Positions 21,750 to 33,531 are shown, numbered from the stretch's first letter. The stretch: DNA of 64,000 nucleotides from Xiphydria camelus (GCA_963678675.1 OY783191.1:28106955-28170954); one strand, 5' to 3'. The notes: generated from the sequence alone by a model not told the origin. Program-made: numbers and translations.

Positions 21750-22199
21750 GCGGACTGCGAATTCATTAGTAGTCTAGATTCGCGGATACAGACTGCCTGC
21801 CTTGTCATTGTGACCGACGGTGGGATTAACTCTAGATTGGCGATTATAATGAAGTGGGGTGTGTTTACGACTATTCGTTTGCTTTGATGTGCCACGAAAG
21901 ACCGACAAACTACGGGAATGGTGAACATTTGGACGAACACTACATTCGGCCATCGGCAAACAGCGAGCAACCCGCGTACACATTCGGATTCGCCGAGCAG
22001 TCGCTCGGTGTTCGCCGCATGCCGCACGTCTAGCCACCCTGTTTGATTATGGGAACCAAGCGAGCATTACATTTGGCCATCGGCAAACAGCGAATAACCA
22101 GTGTCCACATTCGACATTCGCCGAGTAGTCGCTTAAAGCCTCGTTGATATCGGCGAGCATTGCTCGGCATTCGCCGAATGCCGCATGTTTACCGCCACC

Positions 22200-24215
22200 T
22201 TTGCGTTACTCACCAGGCGCGTCGCTCGATCGACGCAGTAATAATTGCAATACGCTTCGCATCGGAGTATATCACCCCAACGCAGGAAGCTGGGCGTAGA
22301 TACATCACTAAATCGATTTCACACTCCCGCCGAGTGTAAATTAATAGACACTTAAAGCTGGTCCGTGTTTCGTATGGGTGCCAGGAGGTCCCGGGGCGGT
22401 CGGGGTCGACGAAGAGACCAGGTGTCGGACACGGGATCTCGTGTGGGGTTGCACCGTGGAAAATCGCTTGTCCGCGGGGTGGCCCGGGGAAGCAGGACGG
22501 TGATGGAGGGTGAAAGAGAGACAGGGACAGGGAGAAGGAAACAGGAGGATAGAGAGGAACCTCTATCTACTTATATAAATACTCGAGTCTTTTCTTCCAC
22601 GCGAGAACTGATTTTACGAATTAATGTGAAGCTTAAAGGTGTAATGTGAATAAGAAATGTTAATTCCACATGAATTCTATTGAATTTATTGATTTAGAGA
22701 GAAAAAATAACTGTTGGCCTATAGAAATTGCAGTATTTGATGATGTTAAAGTTTTGATGGATAACGATTGACATTGCCAAAATGATAATATTATCACTGA
22801 TACTGCAAAATTAATGCCAGACTGTAGCAATAATTATTGCAGATTGTTATAATGTACTTGGTAAGATAATAATAATATATTATCGCAGTCGTAATAAAAA
22901 TTTCATCAATCGTAGTGTTAAATATTTTCGCAATATTTAATTATTAGATCTACGCTACTTCTCGCACAGATTTCTTTTCGTTATCAAGTTATCATTAACA
23001 ATGGGGAATAGTCGTTTGCATTATAATATTCGAAATTGGGTATTTATACATGGAGCTATACCTCCCTTCTCTCTCTTTCTCTCTCGTAAAATGCAATATA
23101 AATGGGGCGAGGGAATAATTATCGAACCGTTCGTATAGAATATATACGTGAATGGAAGGTAATCGGATGGATTAATCGTGACGAGAGGATTTAAATGCAG
23201 ATTGAATCGAGATAGACATATTCGCGACGAACGCTGAGATAATATTTACTTTGCTGTCCGCTTAAAAGCCGGCGTTCTTTTGGTGGGGTTGTTTCATCGT
23301 GTGTCCTGCAGCTTTATATATACAATCGCAATAGGATGCAGTTTGATTTAGGACGTTATCCGGTGAAATTTTTACATAAAACAGAAATCCACGCGATCAT
23401 GTAAGAGCGGAAGTTATGTATATACCCACTTCCGGGGCTGTTCCTGGGCAGAAGCAGGGCCAGGGTGTAGACCTAATACATCAGGAACCGTTCATCCCCC
23501 GAAGCCGGCCTTCGGTGATATTTTATAGCTGTTAATTACGGAAACTTAATGGCAACCATTAAGAGAGGGACGCGAGGAAACGAACACGCGGGAGATATTT
23601 AATGAGGTTTTGTTTATTGGAGCGGCGGACCCTCTTTTGGGGCAAAATACGATGGTGCTTCCTTTAAATTCCTTTTATGTCAGGAAATAATTCTTTAGGC
23701 GGTGTACCTACTCTCGATTTGTACACGTATCATATAATTTCGAACTTATTACGCGTCGGGGTAAAAAGTTGCATCGTTATTATCTCGTTATAGGTATGAA
23801 TTTTTGGCCCATGCTTGTATAATACTTTTTTGAAGATTATACCTTTATCTACAATAAAGTTCTATAATATCGATATAAGACAAAAGTTTAAAGATAACGA
23901 GATAATAGGGATTCAAATTTCTTCCTGGAGTAAGTTTGAAATCGGGTGGTATATGTATGTATTAAATATTTTCGAGTACACACACACAGGAATTGGATAA
24001 TCATTCTATTTTTTTCACGCAGAAGTTCCTCTAAAAAAATTAGGATGATCCGAGCAAAAAGGGACGCGTACAACTTGATTTAATAAAAAATGTGAGGTTT
24101 AGGAGATTTTATATTTTGTCATACAAAATAATACATTCTTTATATTTCGCAGTTTGTAAATGGTTTCATGATTGCCTACAATTAGCGCAACTGGAGTGGG
24201 TGATGTTGCGCTTAT
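22200..24215. other. Two kilobases without a supported gene
   Basis: 22360-22560 is GC- and purine-rich and gives a 94-codon frame full of Arg and Gly that looks like a composition artefact. 23390-23660 is of balanced composition with TAATTA-type homeodomain sites (GTTAATTACGG near 23529) and shows no repeat in the window; it is a candidate conserved non-coding element. Confidence 0.4.
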
Positions 24216-25518
24216 GGGTCATTCCATACCAAATCGGACACTTTTTGGAGTAACATTTCGGATTTTGCTCAAATTTGGATATATTGTAGTCTTTGTCGAT
24301 GTTTAACCGTATCTCGAAGGATTTTTCAAAATTTTGAAAATTGTTGATTTTACAGCCACTTGAAAAATAACGCTGCTTTTTTTTTCATTAAATTATAATT
24401 ATCAAACCGGTTGTCGGCTGAGAATAATCTTTTGGGTACTAAAAGTAAAAGAGTTGAAAAACCAGAGAAAAATTGCATCGATCAAAACAAAATTTTTTTA
24501 AATAATTTTATTTGCACTTGATTTAAACAAATGACGTATTTTCATAGCTGGCCACTTTTTAAAAATCTGAAAAAAAGCAAGCATATACTTTGATATCCTC
24601 TCTTTAACGACAAACAAACAAAAATAACGACACTTTAAAATTGACGACACAAAAATTAATTGAAGTTGACGCCGCGTCGGAATTGGCACGTCGACCCCGC
24701 CGCCAGCCACCGGTCGGTGGGTTCGACTCGCTTGGCGACACGCTGGTGGCGGGGCCGACGCGGCGAGGCCGACGCGGCGTCAACTTCAATTAATTTTTGT
24801 GTCGTCAATTTTAAAGTGTCGTTATTTTTGTTTGTTTGTCGTTAAAGAGAGGATATCAAAGTATATGCTTGCTTTTTTCAGATTTTTAAAAAGTGGCCAG
24901 CTATGAAAATACGTCATTTGTTTAAATCAATTGCAAATAAAATTATTAAAAAATAGTTATTTTCGTTATTAGGGCGTGAAGCGCTGTTTTTAACGAGTGT
25001 GAAGTTTGCCGCACGAGCGAAGCGAGTACGGCAATCACACTCGTTAGAACGGCGCGAAACAACCGAATAACGAATTCTATTTTTTGTCACTAAGTGTCAA
25101 ATACGAGGTTGACGATTTCACGCACTGCGCAGGTTATTTCACGCACTGCGCAACTTTTCACGAATTGGTGTGTGAAAGATGATTTCACATGCGTCGAGGA
25201 CGCCCATGAAACCGAGTATTTGACACTGAGTGACAAAACATTTTTTTTTGATTGATGCAATTTTTCTCTGGTTTTTCAACTCTTTCACTTTTAGTACCCA
25301 AAAGATTATTTTCAGCCGACAACCGGTTGATAATAATTATAATTTAATGAAAAAAAAGCAGCGTTATTCTTCAAGTGGCTGTAAAATCAACAATTTTCAA
25401 AATTTTGAAAAATCCTTCGAGATACGGTTAAACATCGACAAAGACTACAATATATCCAAATTTGAGCAAAATCCGAAATGTTACTCCAAAAAGTGTCCGA
25501 TTTGGTATGGAATGACCC
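24216..25518. mobile_element. GGGTCATTCCATACC fold-back element, second copy, TTAT target duplication
   Basis: The ends GGGTCATTCCATACC (24216) and GGTATGGAATGACCC (25518) are exact complements and are flanked by TTAT on both sides. The arms run inward about 440 bp to a GC-rich symmetric centre (24665-24785, with GCTTGGCGACACGCTGG). The right arm is interrupted by another element at about 24955-25242. This is the empty version of the element that holds the peptide gene at 17348. Confidence 0.8.
24955..25242. mobile_element. Insertion nested in the fold-back element's right arm
   Basis: The sequence from GTTATTTTCGTTATTAGGGC to GACACTGAGTGACAAAACA interrupts the arm. Related text occurs inverted at 31628-31960 and in part at 20180-20260, so it is a dispersed family with internal symmetry (TTTCACGCACTGCGCA occurs twice). 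Confidence 0.65.
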
Positions 25519-25929
25519 TTATATGAAAAGCAACGACGAAATCGGATTGTAGTAAAGTATAAGGCGTATCATCTTCTACAGGGTAGTCGATTTGGAATTA
25601 CCTGTCAGAAGAGGACGAATATTTTTGATTTTTCCTATACAAATTTAATACGTTTGATCAATAGATAAGACATATCTAGTTAAAATACATATCAGTATTC
25701 TCATTTCAATTGAAACATTTTCAATACTGTTACATTATTATATTATTAAAATTAGAATTATATTGTTTTATCATATTCAATATTTTCTATCCAATTGTTC
25801 TTATTAAGATCAGAATAGCAATGCTTATACTTCGTGATTGCAAGTTGATTTAGTGGCAAATTTTCACCTATATTAAAGATCTTAGTGGGAACTAACTTCT
25901 ATACTTTTTGAAACTAGTTAACTTTTTAC
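25519..25929. other. Gene-free AT-rich spacer
   Basis: No gene or repeat was recognised. Confidence 0.5.
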
Positions 25930-26135
25930 ATTGAGAAAAATGATTAGTAATATTAAACAAACGTTTGGATGATATGAAAATATATCAACCAAATATTTTA
26001 CAAAACATTACGTTGCTACAATCAACATTTATTTGTCATAACCAAAAGTTTTGTTGTTCTGATAAAAATATTTCGTTGTTCTCATATCAACCAAATGTTT
26101 GGTTAACATTACTAATAATTTTTCTTAGGAAAGAA
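25930..26135. mobile_element. Short inverted-repeat MITE
   Basis: CATTGAGAAAAATGATTAGT and the right ACTAATAATTTTTCTTAGG form imperfect ends; ATATCAACCAAATATTTTAC and its relatives recur in the interior. Its ends resemble the CACTGAGAAAA family. Confidence 0.5.
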
Positions 26136-27359
26136 AAGGAAAAAAACAGATTCGGTTAAAATAAGCAATGTATCGAGTTTTTCACAGTTTTACAATTGTG
26201 CATTGACTTCTTTTCTCAAAAACTGGAGTAAAATTCCTCATTAAGTTTCTATGAGTTCATACAAATAACTTTTTTCGAACGTAAGAAGAAAGGACCTGGA
26301 GTGGAAGAGGTGACAAAATAAATTAGAGCAAAGGAACCCCCAAAGATTCTTCTTTCGCTTCCGGAATATCACACCGTTAATCAAAACCGGAAGGAACGGT
26401 GCAATCGCATAAAAATCCAAGCAGGAACGACACGACCGGTCGAGAAATTAGCCGCACGTGTGCGTGACACGTGCGCGGCCGCTTCGGGTTAACCGTTCCT
26501 GCGACATTTGGCTCGTGCGCTGCAACCTGTAATTATCGAGCAGCAGCCTGCGGTAACCGGCCAGCGATCTGATTTCTATTGTAACTAAATCGGTGAGGTG
26601 ATTGCATATAATAGCATACGTATACCGTGTTACACTGTTGCAATATGCCACCCGTCGACGCGCACCTTCGTGTTATCGCCTGATGGTGACATTTTACTTC
26701 GAGATATATGGTTTCTAAAATCCCCCTACGAAATCTACTTTTACTTTTAACTCGTCAAATTTATAACCATTTCTACTTACCTTTCCTTTTTAGCGGATTT
26801 TTATGTAGAACGTACGTAATCTAGATCACTGAAAGAAGAAAACAATTATGGTAATTATTTTGGTTGAAACTATTTGAATTTGATAATCGGAACTAGTTTT
26901 TTATAGCTATAAAAAAACTCACCCTAGGGTGAATGCCTTAGCTTCCATTTAACTTTGAACGCGATTATCTCTGAACGCAGTAGAGATATGTGAGAAATTA
27001 AAAGCAGCTTTTTTATAGTAAAAATGCGGAAAAACATTTTTTAATTAAACTTTTTTTCGATATCTCTTATTGTTCTCGAGATAATCGATTTTGAATTTAT
27101 ACTTCAACCGAGGCGTGCTTATCCGACTTTTATCCTCCAACTGCCGCAACAATTTTTAAGCTTCGTGAACTAAAATTAGCCGCGATGACTATATTAATTA
27201 AAATGATGCTCGCTAGCAAACTCGAATACGTGATCAAAACAGTTGACCACGTGATTACTCCTTTTCTTTCCATGACGCAAAATCGACCGTGACTTCTATT
27301 CAGTCGCCGCCAAAAAGTATTAGTGGATTGCATTAAAAGTCGTTTTTTTTCTTGTTTCA
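26136..27359. other. Intergenic stretch with a mixed-composition block
   Basis: 26290-26690 is of balanced composition and free of window repeats. It contains two CACGTG E-boxes 13 bp apart (26455 and 26468), AACCGG repeats and TGTAATTATCG. It lies about 3.4 kb upstream of Fer1 and could be regulatory. The rest is AT-rich without a gene; the 78-codon minus frame at 27130 is unsupported. Confidence 0.4.
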
Positions 27360-28210
27360 AAAACATTGTGTCGTAATAAAATGTGTAAATACCTCAATCG
27401 AAGTATTTGCCTTCGGAAGCTGTAACTTTTTCCCACTTTTCTGGCAGAAGTTGAATTCCGTGACGAAAAAATTGTCTACTTTTTGAGCTAATCCATTCGG
27501 CAATCCAATTTTTGACTTCTTGGTAATTATGGAAGTGTGTATCTTTAAAGTCGTGTTGCATCGATCTAAATAAATGATAATCACTCGGGGCCAGGTCTGA
27601 AGAATACGCTGGGTGTGGGAGAACTTCTCATTCAAGCTCCATCAATGTTTCTTTCACGGTTCAAACAACATGAGGCCGAGCGTTGTTGTGAAGAAGAATC
27701 ACTTTTCGGCGATGTTATGCAATTGATGGTCGTTTTTGCATCAAATTATCATTTAAACGCTCCAATTGTTGTTGATAACGTTCGGCGGTAATTGTTTCAG
27801 TCGGTTTCAACAGCTCATAATAAACGATACCTTTCACTTCCCACCAAATTGAAAGCATTGTTTCGTGACCGTGGATGTTTCGTTTTGGTATAGACGTTGA
27901 TGGTTGGCCAGGATCAACCCACGATTTTTGCATTTCGGGTTGTCGAAACAGATCCATTTCTCATCACTGGTTATGAGATAGACCATAAAAAACTTTTCTT
28001 TTTATGCTTTGCGAGCAAAGAAATCGAGATGTTCAGACGATTAGCAATGGCATTTTTGGTCAATTCGTGTAGAAACAGTATGTAGAGAAACTGGTTTCGT
28101 CGCTTCAAAAATGGAAACTGTGATGTTCACGAGAAACAACGGTCAGATCAAACAAAGAAGTTTGAAGATGAACAACTGCAAGCTTTATTGGAAGAAAACC
28201 CTAGCTAAAA
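27360..28210 (-). pseudogene. Mariner (irritans-type) transposase, rearranged
   Basis: On the minus strand, from about 28060 to 27360, fragments read ANRLNIS, FLWSIITSDEKWICFDN, KSWVDPGQPSTSIPKRNIHG, VYYELLKPTETITAERYQQQ and SSDLAPSDYHLF-like text, the DD34D core of mariner transposases, with several stops and shifts. The N-terminal part instead lies on the plus strand at 28090-28207 (WFRRFKNGNCDV, KKFEDEQLQALLEENPS), so the copy is internally inverted. The gene is dead. Confidence 0.85.
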
Positions 28211-30082
28211 GAAAATCAGAAGATGGAGCAGATTCAGCATAAGTTTGCATAAGTAATTAATGACCTGCAGCAGCACTTTCTTTTTTAAATCAAAGTAGTG
28301 TAGAAGTACACATCGAAAAAACAACTTGTCGCGTTCCATTTTCTCAGGTTATAGACATAGACTTATGTTAACCAAAAATGGCAGTTTAATGACTGAATCT
28401 TAACGAGGAATGTCCATAATTCAGTGATACAAGAAGTATTAGTCGCTGCGCACGACATAAGTAGTTAGAGCCATCTACAGGAGAACAGCTGCTTTCAGTG
28501 TAATCTCCTGATATAAGCGTCGAATTTCTGCAGGCAGCCTATTATGGAGATCGAAATCCTAAACTTTTTAGCAAATTTACGCATTTTTTTTCTTATCATG
28601 CTTCCAATTGTATTCACAATCCGTCCGTGCTCTCCTCCTCGTCATATCCGCCACTCCAACGGGGTCCACGTCGTCTCACCACCCCTTATCGGATCAATGC
28701 GAATAGGCGGATCCGCCGCCCCGACAACCGCCGCACAGGACGCCCCCGTCAACCCCCGTCCGGGCGAATCAGAATCGAGCTCGTACGCTCGACCCCTGCG
28801 TGCGGCCTTCCGCCTCCTTCGACACTGTGCTTCCAGTATCGCGGTGTCACCTGAGTATCTCGCTCCTGCGGCGCGTGCACCGGGGATCGGCTCGATCCTG
28901 CGCGCGCGAAAGTTCGTCAGTTTCGTCCTTATATACGAATTCGTTTTGGTATCGTGCAATAAGAGAAATTACATCATTATAATATCGATATTTGTACCTA
29001 TTTGCTCCACGCGTGAAAGACTTGGAGAAACGCCACGGGAAAACTGTAAAAATTACATTGGAGCGAGAATTGTTTTTGAGAAATTAGACAAAGGAGAAAG
29101 GACTTTCGCGAAAGCGGAAGCGAGATTCAAGCGAGAGTGATACTTATCTCGAGTGGAAGTGACGACCGAGTGGAAATAAAAACCGCCCACGCGTATTTTT
29201 CCTTCGAGTGAAAAGGCACCGGCAATCGTCAGCCGAGGACATTTTGCGCGATCTGTAAAAAAAAGTTTTTAAGTTTCCCGAAGAAAATTTGTTGCAACTT
29301 TTCTCGCGAAGCATTTTCACGACTAGCCAGTGGCCCTCCTTCGGAAAAAAAAAACGAATTGCACTACATATACACAGTGGATGTTCGCCGCGAAGCGTCA
29401 TCGAGATCGATCACCCCCGAAGAAGCATGCCGCCGCGGCCCGGATCCTGACGACGGGATGCCGAGGATCGCCGATCTGAGCGCGCTCGATCGGGTACGCG
29501 TGTGCCCGACACGTGCCACCGCGTGCGCGCTTCGCGACACGTGACTCCGTTTGCAAGAATTTCCGACACACGTGCGCCTCGAATCCGGACACGTTAGACG
29601 CGTGCTCGAGTGGCGGTACGCGGGGATTCGGCATTCCGACGAGGATTGCCGAGCCGGCGGGGGATAACGGAAGGAGATTTTGCGGGGTGCGAGATCAGGG
29701 GGTTGCCAGGAGCGGCGGGTATCTTCGAAGAATCGACCGAAACGTTTCGACGAGAAACGAGAGATTTCGAGGGACGATGCGATTGATGCAGATTGGACGT
29801 TTCTTGATCATATGTGATTTTTAATGATTAACGGAAGACTTTTAATTATTAATTGATCTTTCACGGAAGTTAATATTGTGTGATAGGAATAACGCAGTGT
29901 TCAAATAACGCTCGTTAATTAAGTTTTAGTAAAATTATTTAGGGCAACTCGATCTAGTCGACTTTTTATCTGATCGCGACTCCTTGGTCAATAAGACCCG
30001 AGATTCGCAGTGATTTCTCGCATTCTGCACGTCGGAACTAACTGAAATAATACGTCGAACGGAAAAAACAAACGCGACCAAG
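28211..30082 (+). promoter_or_regulatory. Upstream region of Fer1 with a GC-rich island
   Basis: 28620-29780 is strongly GC- and CpG-rich; several long frames on both strands (up to 198 codons) are composition artefacts. 29780-30082, just before the ATG, is AT-rich and probably holds the proximal promoter and 5' UTR. No clear TATA box was found, and non-coding 5' exons cannot be ruled out. Confidence 0.4.
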
Positions 30083-30354
30083 ATGTATTCTATGGACAAT
30101 CTTGAATTGGACATGATGAATCGCCAGTACATGTACGAGGCGCATAGTTTCCTGGGGAATCCCGCGATTCCCGCGCTTCCGCTTCATGGTGGTGCTCCGA
30201 CGAGCGCGACGCTTCCCGCGATACCGTCGCAGACGGCGTCGTACCCGCCCGGAAGTACCGGTAGCCTCAGCGGTAGCGACATGTATCCTTACGACGAGAA
30301 CAGCAGCGACAACGAGAGCGCTTATAGTAGTGATCAGGAGAACCACGCCAGAGA
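30083..30354 (+). CDS. Fer1: Fer1 (48-related 1 / PTF1A orthologue), exon 1 of 3
   Basis: Exon 1 encodes residues 1-90 plus two bases of codon 91. The start MYSMDNLELDMMNRQYMY is followed by Pro/Ala/Ser/Thr/Gly-rich sequence and an acidic serine stretch (ENSSDNESAYSSDQEN), typical of the disordered N-terminus of PTF1A-type factors. The donor is CCAGAGA/GTGAGT at 30354/30355. Fer1/PTF1A is a nuclear bHLH factor that pairs with a class I bHLH (Daughterless) and with RBPJ/Su(H) in the trimeric PTF1 complex, acting in neural and, in vertebrates, pancreatic fate. The whole gene spans 29.1 kb, with introns of 9,553 and 18,835 bp full of transposons, and joins to a 244-residue protein in frame. Confidence 0.85.
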
Positions 30355-32007
30355 GTGAGTATACGATTGATGAGGGGTCATTTATGGGTAGAGTTCTCAC
30401 ATTGCATGATTAAGTGTGGAATGATATGATAAAAAGTTCGAACGATACCGAGTCTTCCTCTCTCACAGCTTAACTGATTTCAAATAGCAGGCATACGAGG
30501 GACATTACTAACTTATGCTTGACGATCTCTCGGAGACTTTGCTTCTTTCCCAAACAGGGTGTTAACTTTGAGACCGGACCCGAGTCGAAGATTTTGACCT
30601 GTTCCATTCTGAATAGACCCGCTTTAAGGTCTGTTTAGACCTGGGTAGACCGGGTAGAGTCTTAGAATACCTGTAAAGGGATTTTCCTCTAAAACCTGAG
30701 TTGTCCTGATATGTAAATATGGCCTTCACTGTCCTTAATAAGTCGGATATATTCTTTCAAGCTAGTGGATGTCCTAACACGTCTGTTTAGCTCTTTTTCG
30801 TATAATTTAAAATTCATAGATAATCAATTAAACATTCTGAACGGAAAATTATTTATAGGTAGCCTTGAATTGAAAGGAAAGGGGGGGGGGCAATGTATTA
30901 GCAATTTTATTAATTCCTCTCTGTATAATGTTGATAAATCAATCAATCAATCAATAAAAATATACACATTTTTGTGAATGAATAAAATATAGATAAATAA
31001 AATTAAAATTTAATTTTCTTCATTGGAAGAGGAATTATTATAGCGGGAAAGGGAAGGAGTGAGGAATATGATGTTCCTATTTTCTCAACTCATTTCTCTT
31101 TCAACGAAAAGAATATAATAAAAATCTGACCTCAATTTACTATCATTTTCATAAATTAAGTTATTTAATACATTTAGTGGTTTTCAAATAATAATTAATT
31201 AATAGGGAACTTGCCTGCGTCAGATTTTTGGTGTGGAGCCCCCCCCCCATATTACAAAAAAGTATTTTTTAAAGTAAAAATAAATAAACAAACAAACAAA
31301 GAACGTTAACACATTCACTGCCGCTCTAATTTAGATACATTTTGCCCCATTCCAACTTCAAGTTAATAATTCTAACATTAACAAAATATATAAAAATCGT
31401 CAAAATTCTGAACCACGTGCAGGTTTACGTCAAAGTACCTTTACTCAAGCGCCAGCCTACACATACACATGTAACCGCAGTGCCCAGTTCAAGTCTAAAT
31501 GGAATAGACCGCTTATATAAGCGACACCGGCAGTGAATGGGTTAAGTTAGGTTAGGTTGGCTTTGCGTCAGCTGCGTAGAGTTGTGCTGCGAATGCGTGG
31601 CGTTGGAACACTGACTGCCACTTTTATTTCACGCAGTGCGCAGGTTATTTCACGCACTGCGCAACCTTTCACACAAGGGCGTGAAACGTCGTTTCACATG
31701 CGTCGAGGACGCCCGTGAAACTGAATATTTGGCACTCAGTGTCAAATACTCGGTTTCATGGGCGTCCTCGACGCATATGAAATCATCCTTCACACACCAA
31801 TTCGTGAAAAGTTGCGCAGTGCGTGAAATAACCTGCGTAGTCCGTGAAATCCTCAACCTCGTATTTGACACTTAGTGACAAAAAATAGAATTCGTTATTC
31901 GGCTGTTTCACACTCGTTAAAAATAGCGCTTCACGCCCTAATAACGAAAATAACTATGAGCATCCAGTGCCATCTCTGACCGACGTGGCCGAAATTATTT
32001 CCGTATA
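30355..32007 (+). other. Fer1 intron 1, proximal part
   Basis: No gene. It contains a poly-G run at 30882-30891, a poly-C run near 31238, a (TTAGG)-like motif AAGTTAGGTTAGGTTGG at 31543, and a repeat from 31625 onward listed separately. Confidence 0.5.
31625..31960. repeat. Inverted dispersed repeat related to 24955-25242
   Basis: Around a centre near 31737 (GGCACTCAGTGTCAAATAC), the arms share CATGCGTCGAGGACGCCC and TTTCACGCAGTGCGCAGG-like text. The right part, ending CTAATAACGAAAATAACTAT, is the reverse complement of the element nested at 24955-25242. Confidence 0.7.
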
Positions 32008-32373
32008 CAGGGTTATTCACTGGACCTGCAACATAGCAAATATAACGTCTACAATTTGTGGAACTATAGACTATGAGCGTCATCGTTGATTGGTCGTTAT
32101 GGGTAGAAGAAGTAAAGCAGGATCGGCAAATGTAATGACGAAACTCTTAAACTGAAGTAGGTACTCCCAATTTTAAACCAGAACTACAGCGAAATCGGAT
32201 AAGAATCAGGTGTATGTTACCTCAGTTTAAGAGTTTCATCTTTACAGTTGTCGATCCTTCTCATCCTCTCCTACCCAGCACGACCAATGAACGATGATGT
32301 TCATCGTCTATAGTTCCACAAATCGTAAACATTATACCTATTTACTATGTTGCAGATCCAGTGAATAACTTTG
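32008..32373. mobile_element. TA-flanked fold-back MITE, family A copy 1 (intron 1)
   Basis: The ends CAGGGTTATTCACTGG and CCAGTGAATAACTTTG are inverted; the arms share CTGCAACATAGCAAATATAA and TAAACTGAAGTAGG. A second copy is at 40333-40686, on the other side of exon 2. Confidence 0.8.
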
Positions 32374-32512
32374 TATACCTGCAAAAGGGACTTTATTATA
32401 GCTCGACACCATTTTAGCGCAATCCCCTATTTTCCTGCCTCCACTCCGGCTCGTAACAGTGAGGAGAATCGAAGTTGGGATGCGACCCATCGTAGATGTA
32501 TACTTTTATCAC

Positions 32513-32795
32513 AGCTTACACAGCTAGCCAACTCCCACGCGGCACCTTTGAAGTTAGAAACGCCGATCCGTTGACCTTGAGTCGTGCTGTCTCTTTCTGT
32601 TTCGGGAAAGATCAGGGCCGACCTGCGGTAGTCTCCGACTCGCTCGGGAGAGAAGTTAGGGTCGATACTACAAGCAGTTGTGTCATTTTACAAAGTACGG
32701 CCCTGAATTCTTTCCCGAGCGAGAGAGAGATAGCATGCGTCCAGGTTTAAAGGTCCGGCGTGGGAGTTGGCTAGCTGTGTATAAGCTGTACTTTT
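32513..32795. mobile_element. Inverted-repeat MITE in intron 1
   Basis: ACACAGCTAGCCAACTCCCA at 32519 and TGGGAGTTGGCTAGCTGTGT at 32760 are complements; inner segments (CTCGGGAGAG and CTTTCCCGAGCGAG) pair imperfectly. Confidence 0.7.
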
Positions 32796-32984
32796 ATGCC
32801 CTAGATTATATGTGCATTCCATGAATCCCTCCTTATGTATTAACATTTTCGAACGTGGAATGTACGTGTATCTCTACTATTCACTTTCCACACCTCAGGA
32901 TACGAATTCCATTTTAGCGCTAGAACCTCCGCCCGTGTGCTAAAATGGAGTTTCTTATGTAGAGAGGAAAAGGTTTAGTATCTA

Positions 32985-33250
32985 CACAGAAAAAAAACAG
33001 TAATGGTCACTTTTTGGATAGTAACGATCACCTTCTGGAGAGTGATTATAGAATTCTTACATAGAGTCGAGTATTGATAGCGATGACTGCTGTTGGGACG
33101 CGAGCAAGTCATATTGGCAGCAGTAGCCATCGCTGTGCGAACACGATTTGCTCGCATCCCTATAGCAGCCACCCCTATTTATTATCGCTTTCGGCGCTAA
33201 ATTCAACCAGCGCTGTTCAGCAGTGACTATTACTATTTTTTTTCTTCGTA
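32985..33250. mobile_element. MITE with CACAGAAAAAAAA / TTTTTTTTCTTCGT ends
   Basis: Imperfect inverted arms: ACAGTAATGGTCACT versus AGCAGTGACTATTACT, and ATAGCGATGACTGC versus GCAGTAGCCATCGCTGTG. It resembles the CACTGAGAAAA family in terminal form. Confidence 0.5.
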
Positions 33251-33252
33251 TA

Positions 33253-33487
33253 CACCTAGCGTCAATGATTCTGATCGACCCACTTTGGGTGACGGTACTT
33301 TAATTGAGTCGACCGTAGTTGAACGGTAGGAGCGGATCTTCTTGTTTTGCCATGAAGCACCAATCAAATTTAGATTTCATGGCGAAATATTAAGATTCAC
33401 TCGAATTTTTTAGCTACGGTCAACTCGATATATGTAAATACTGTCACCTAAAGCGGGTCGATCTGAATCATTGACGCTATGGTGTAT
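33253..33487. mobile_element. Inverted-repeat MITE, arms about 47 bp
   Basis: CACCTAGCGTCAATGATTCT at the left and AATCATTGACGCTATGGTG at the right are complements, continuing through GATCGACCCACTTTGGGTGA and its partner TCACCTAAAGCGGGTCGATC. Confidence 0.75.
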
Positions 33488-33531
33488 CTACCAGGCGAGA
33501 TGTTAGGTAGACTTCAGTTTCGAAGTACAGT

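Larger units (their letters stand above)
21040..21800. mobile_element. Inverted-repeat unit of the 3783-4072 family with an enlarged interior
   Basis: The arms 21040-21135 and 21705-21800 match, inverted, the arms at 3783-3878 and 3979-4072. Unlike that short copy, this one encloses about 300 bp of GC-richer single-copy DNA (21140-21440) and the dispersed repeat 21448-21749. Confidence 0.55.
19223..22199. mobile_element. Composite element with perfect 39-bp terminal inverted repeats
   Basis: GGTGGCGGTAAACATGCGGC followed by ATTCGGCGAATGCCGAGCA at 19223 is exactly complementary to the right end at 22161-22199. The subterminal regions (to about 19400 and from about 21950) carry many inverted copies of the short text CGGCGAATGCCGAG and CTCGGTGAACGCCGAG. 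The 2.98-kb body holds a minisatellite (20437-20945), poly-C tracts, a piece of the 24955-25240 family (20180-20260) and an inner inverted-repeat unit (21040-21800). No transposase was identified. Confidence 0.7.

Noticed and set aside
22365..22649. 94-codon Arg/Gly-rich ORF
   Set aside because: Composition artefact of a purine-rich tract; no domain and no sign of splicing.
28544..29140. 198-codon ORF upstream of Fer1
   Set aside because: It lies in a CpG-rich island where several frames on both strands are open; the translation is Arg/Pro/Ser-rich without a domain.
31543..31560. Interstitial telomere (TTAGG)n
   Set aside because: Only two to three units, too short to call a telomeric insertion; used only as weak support for an insect source.
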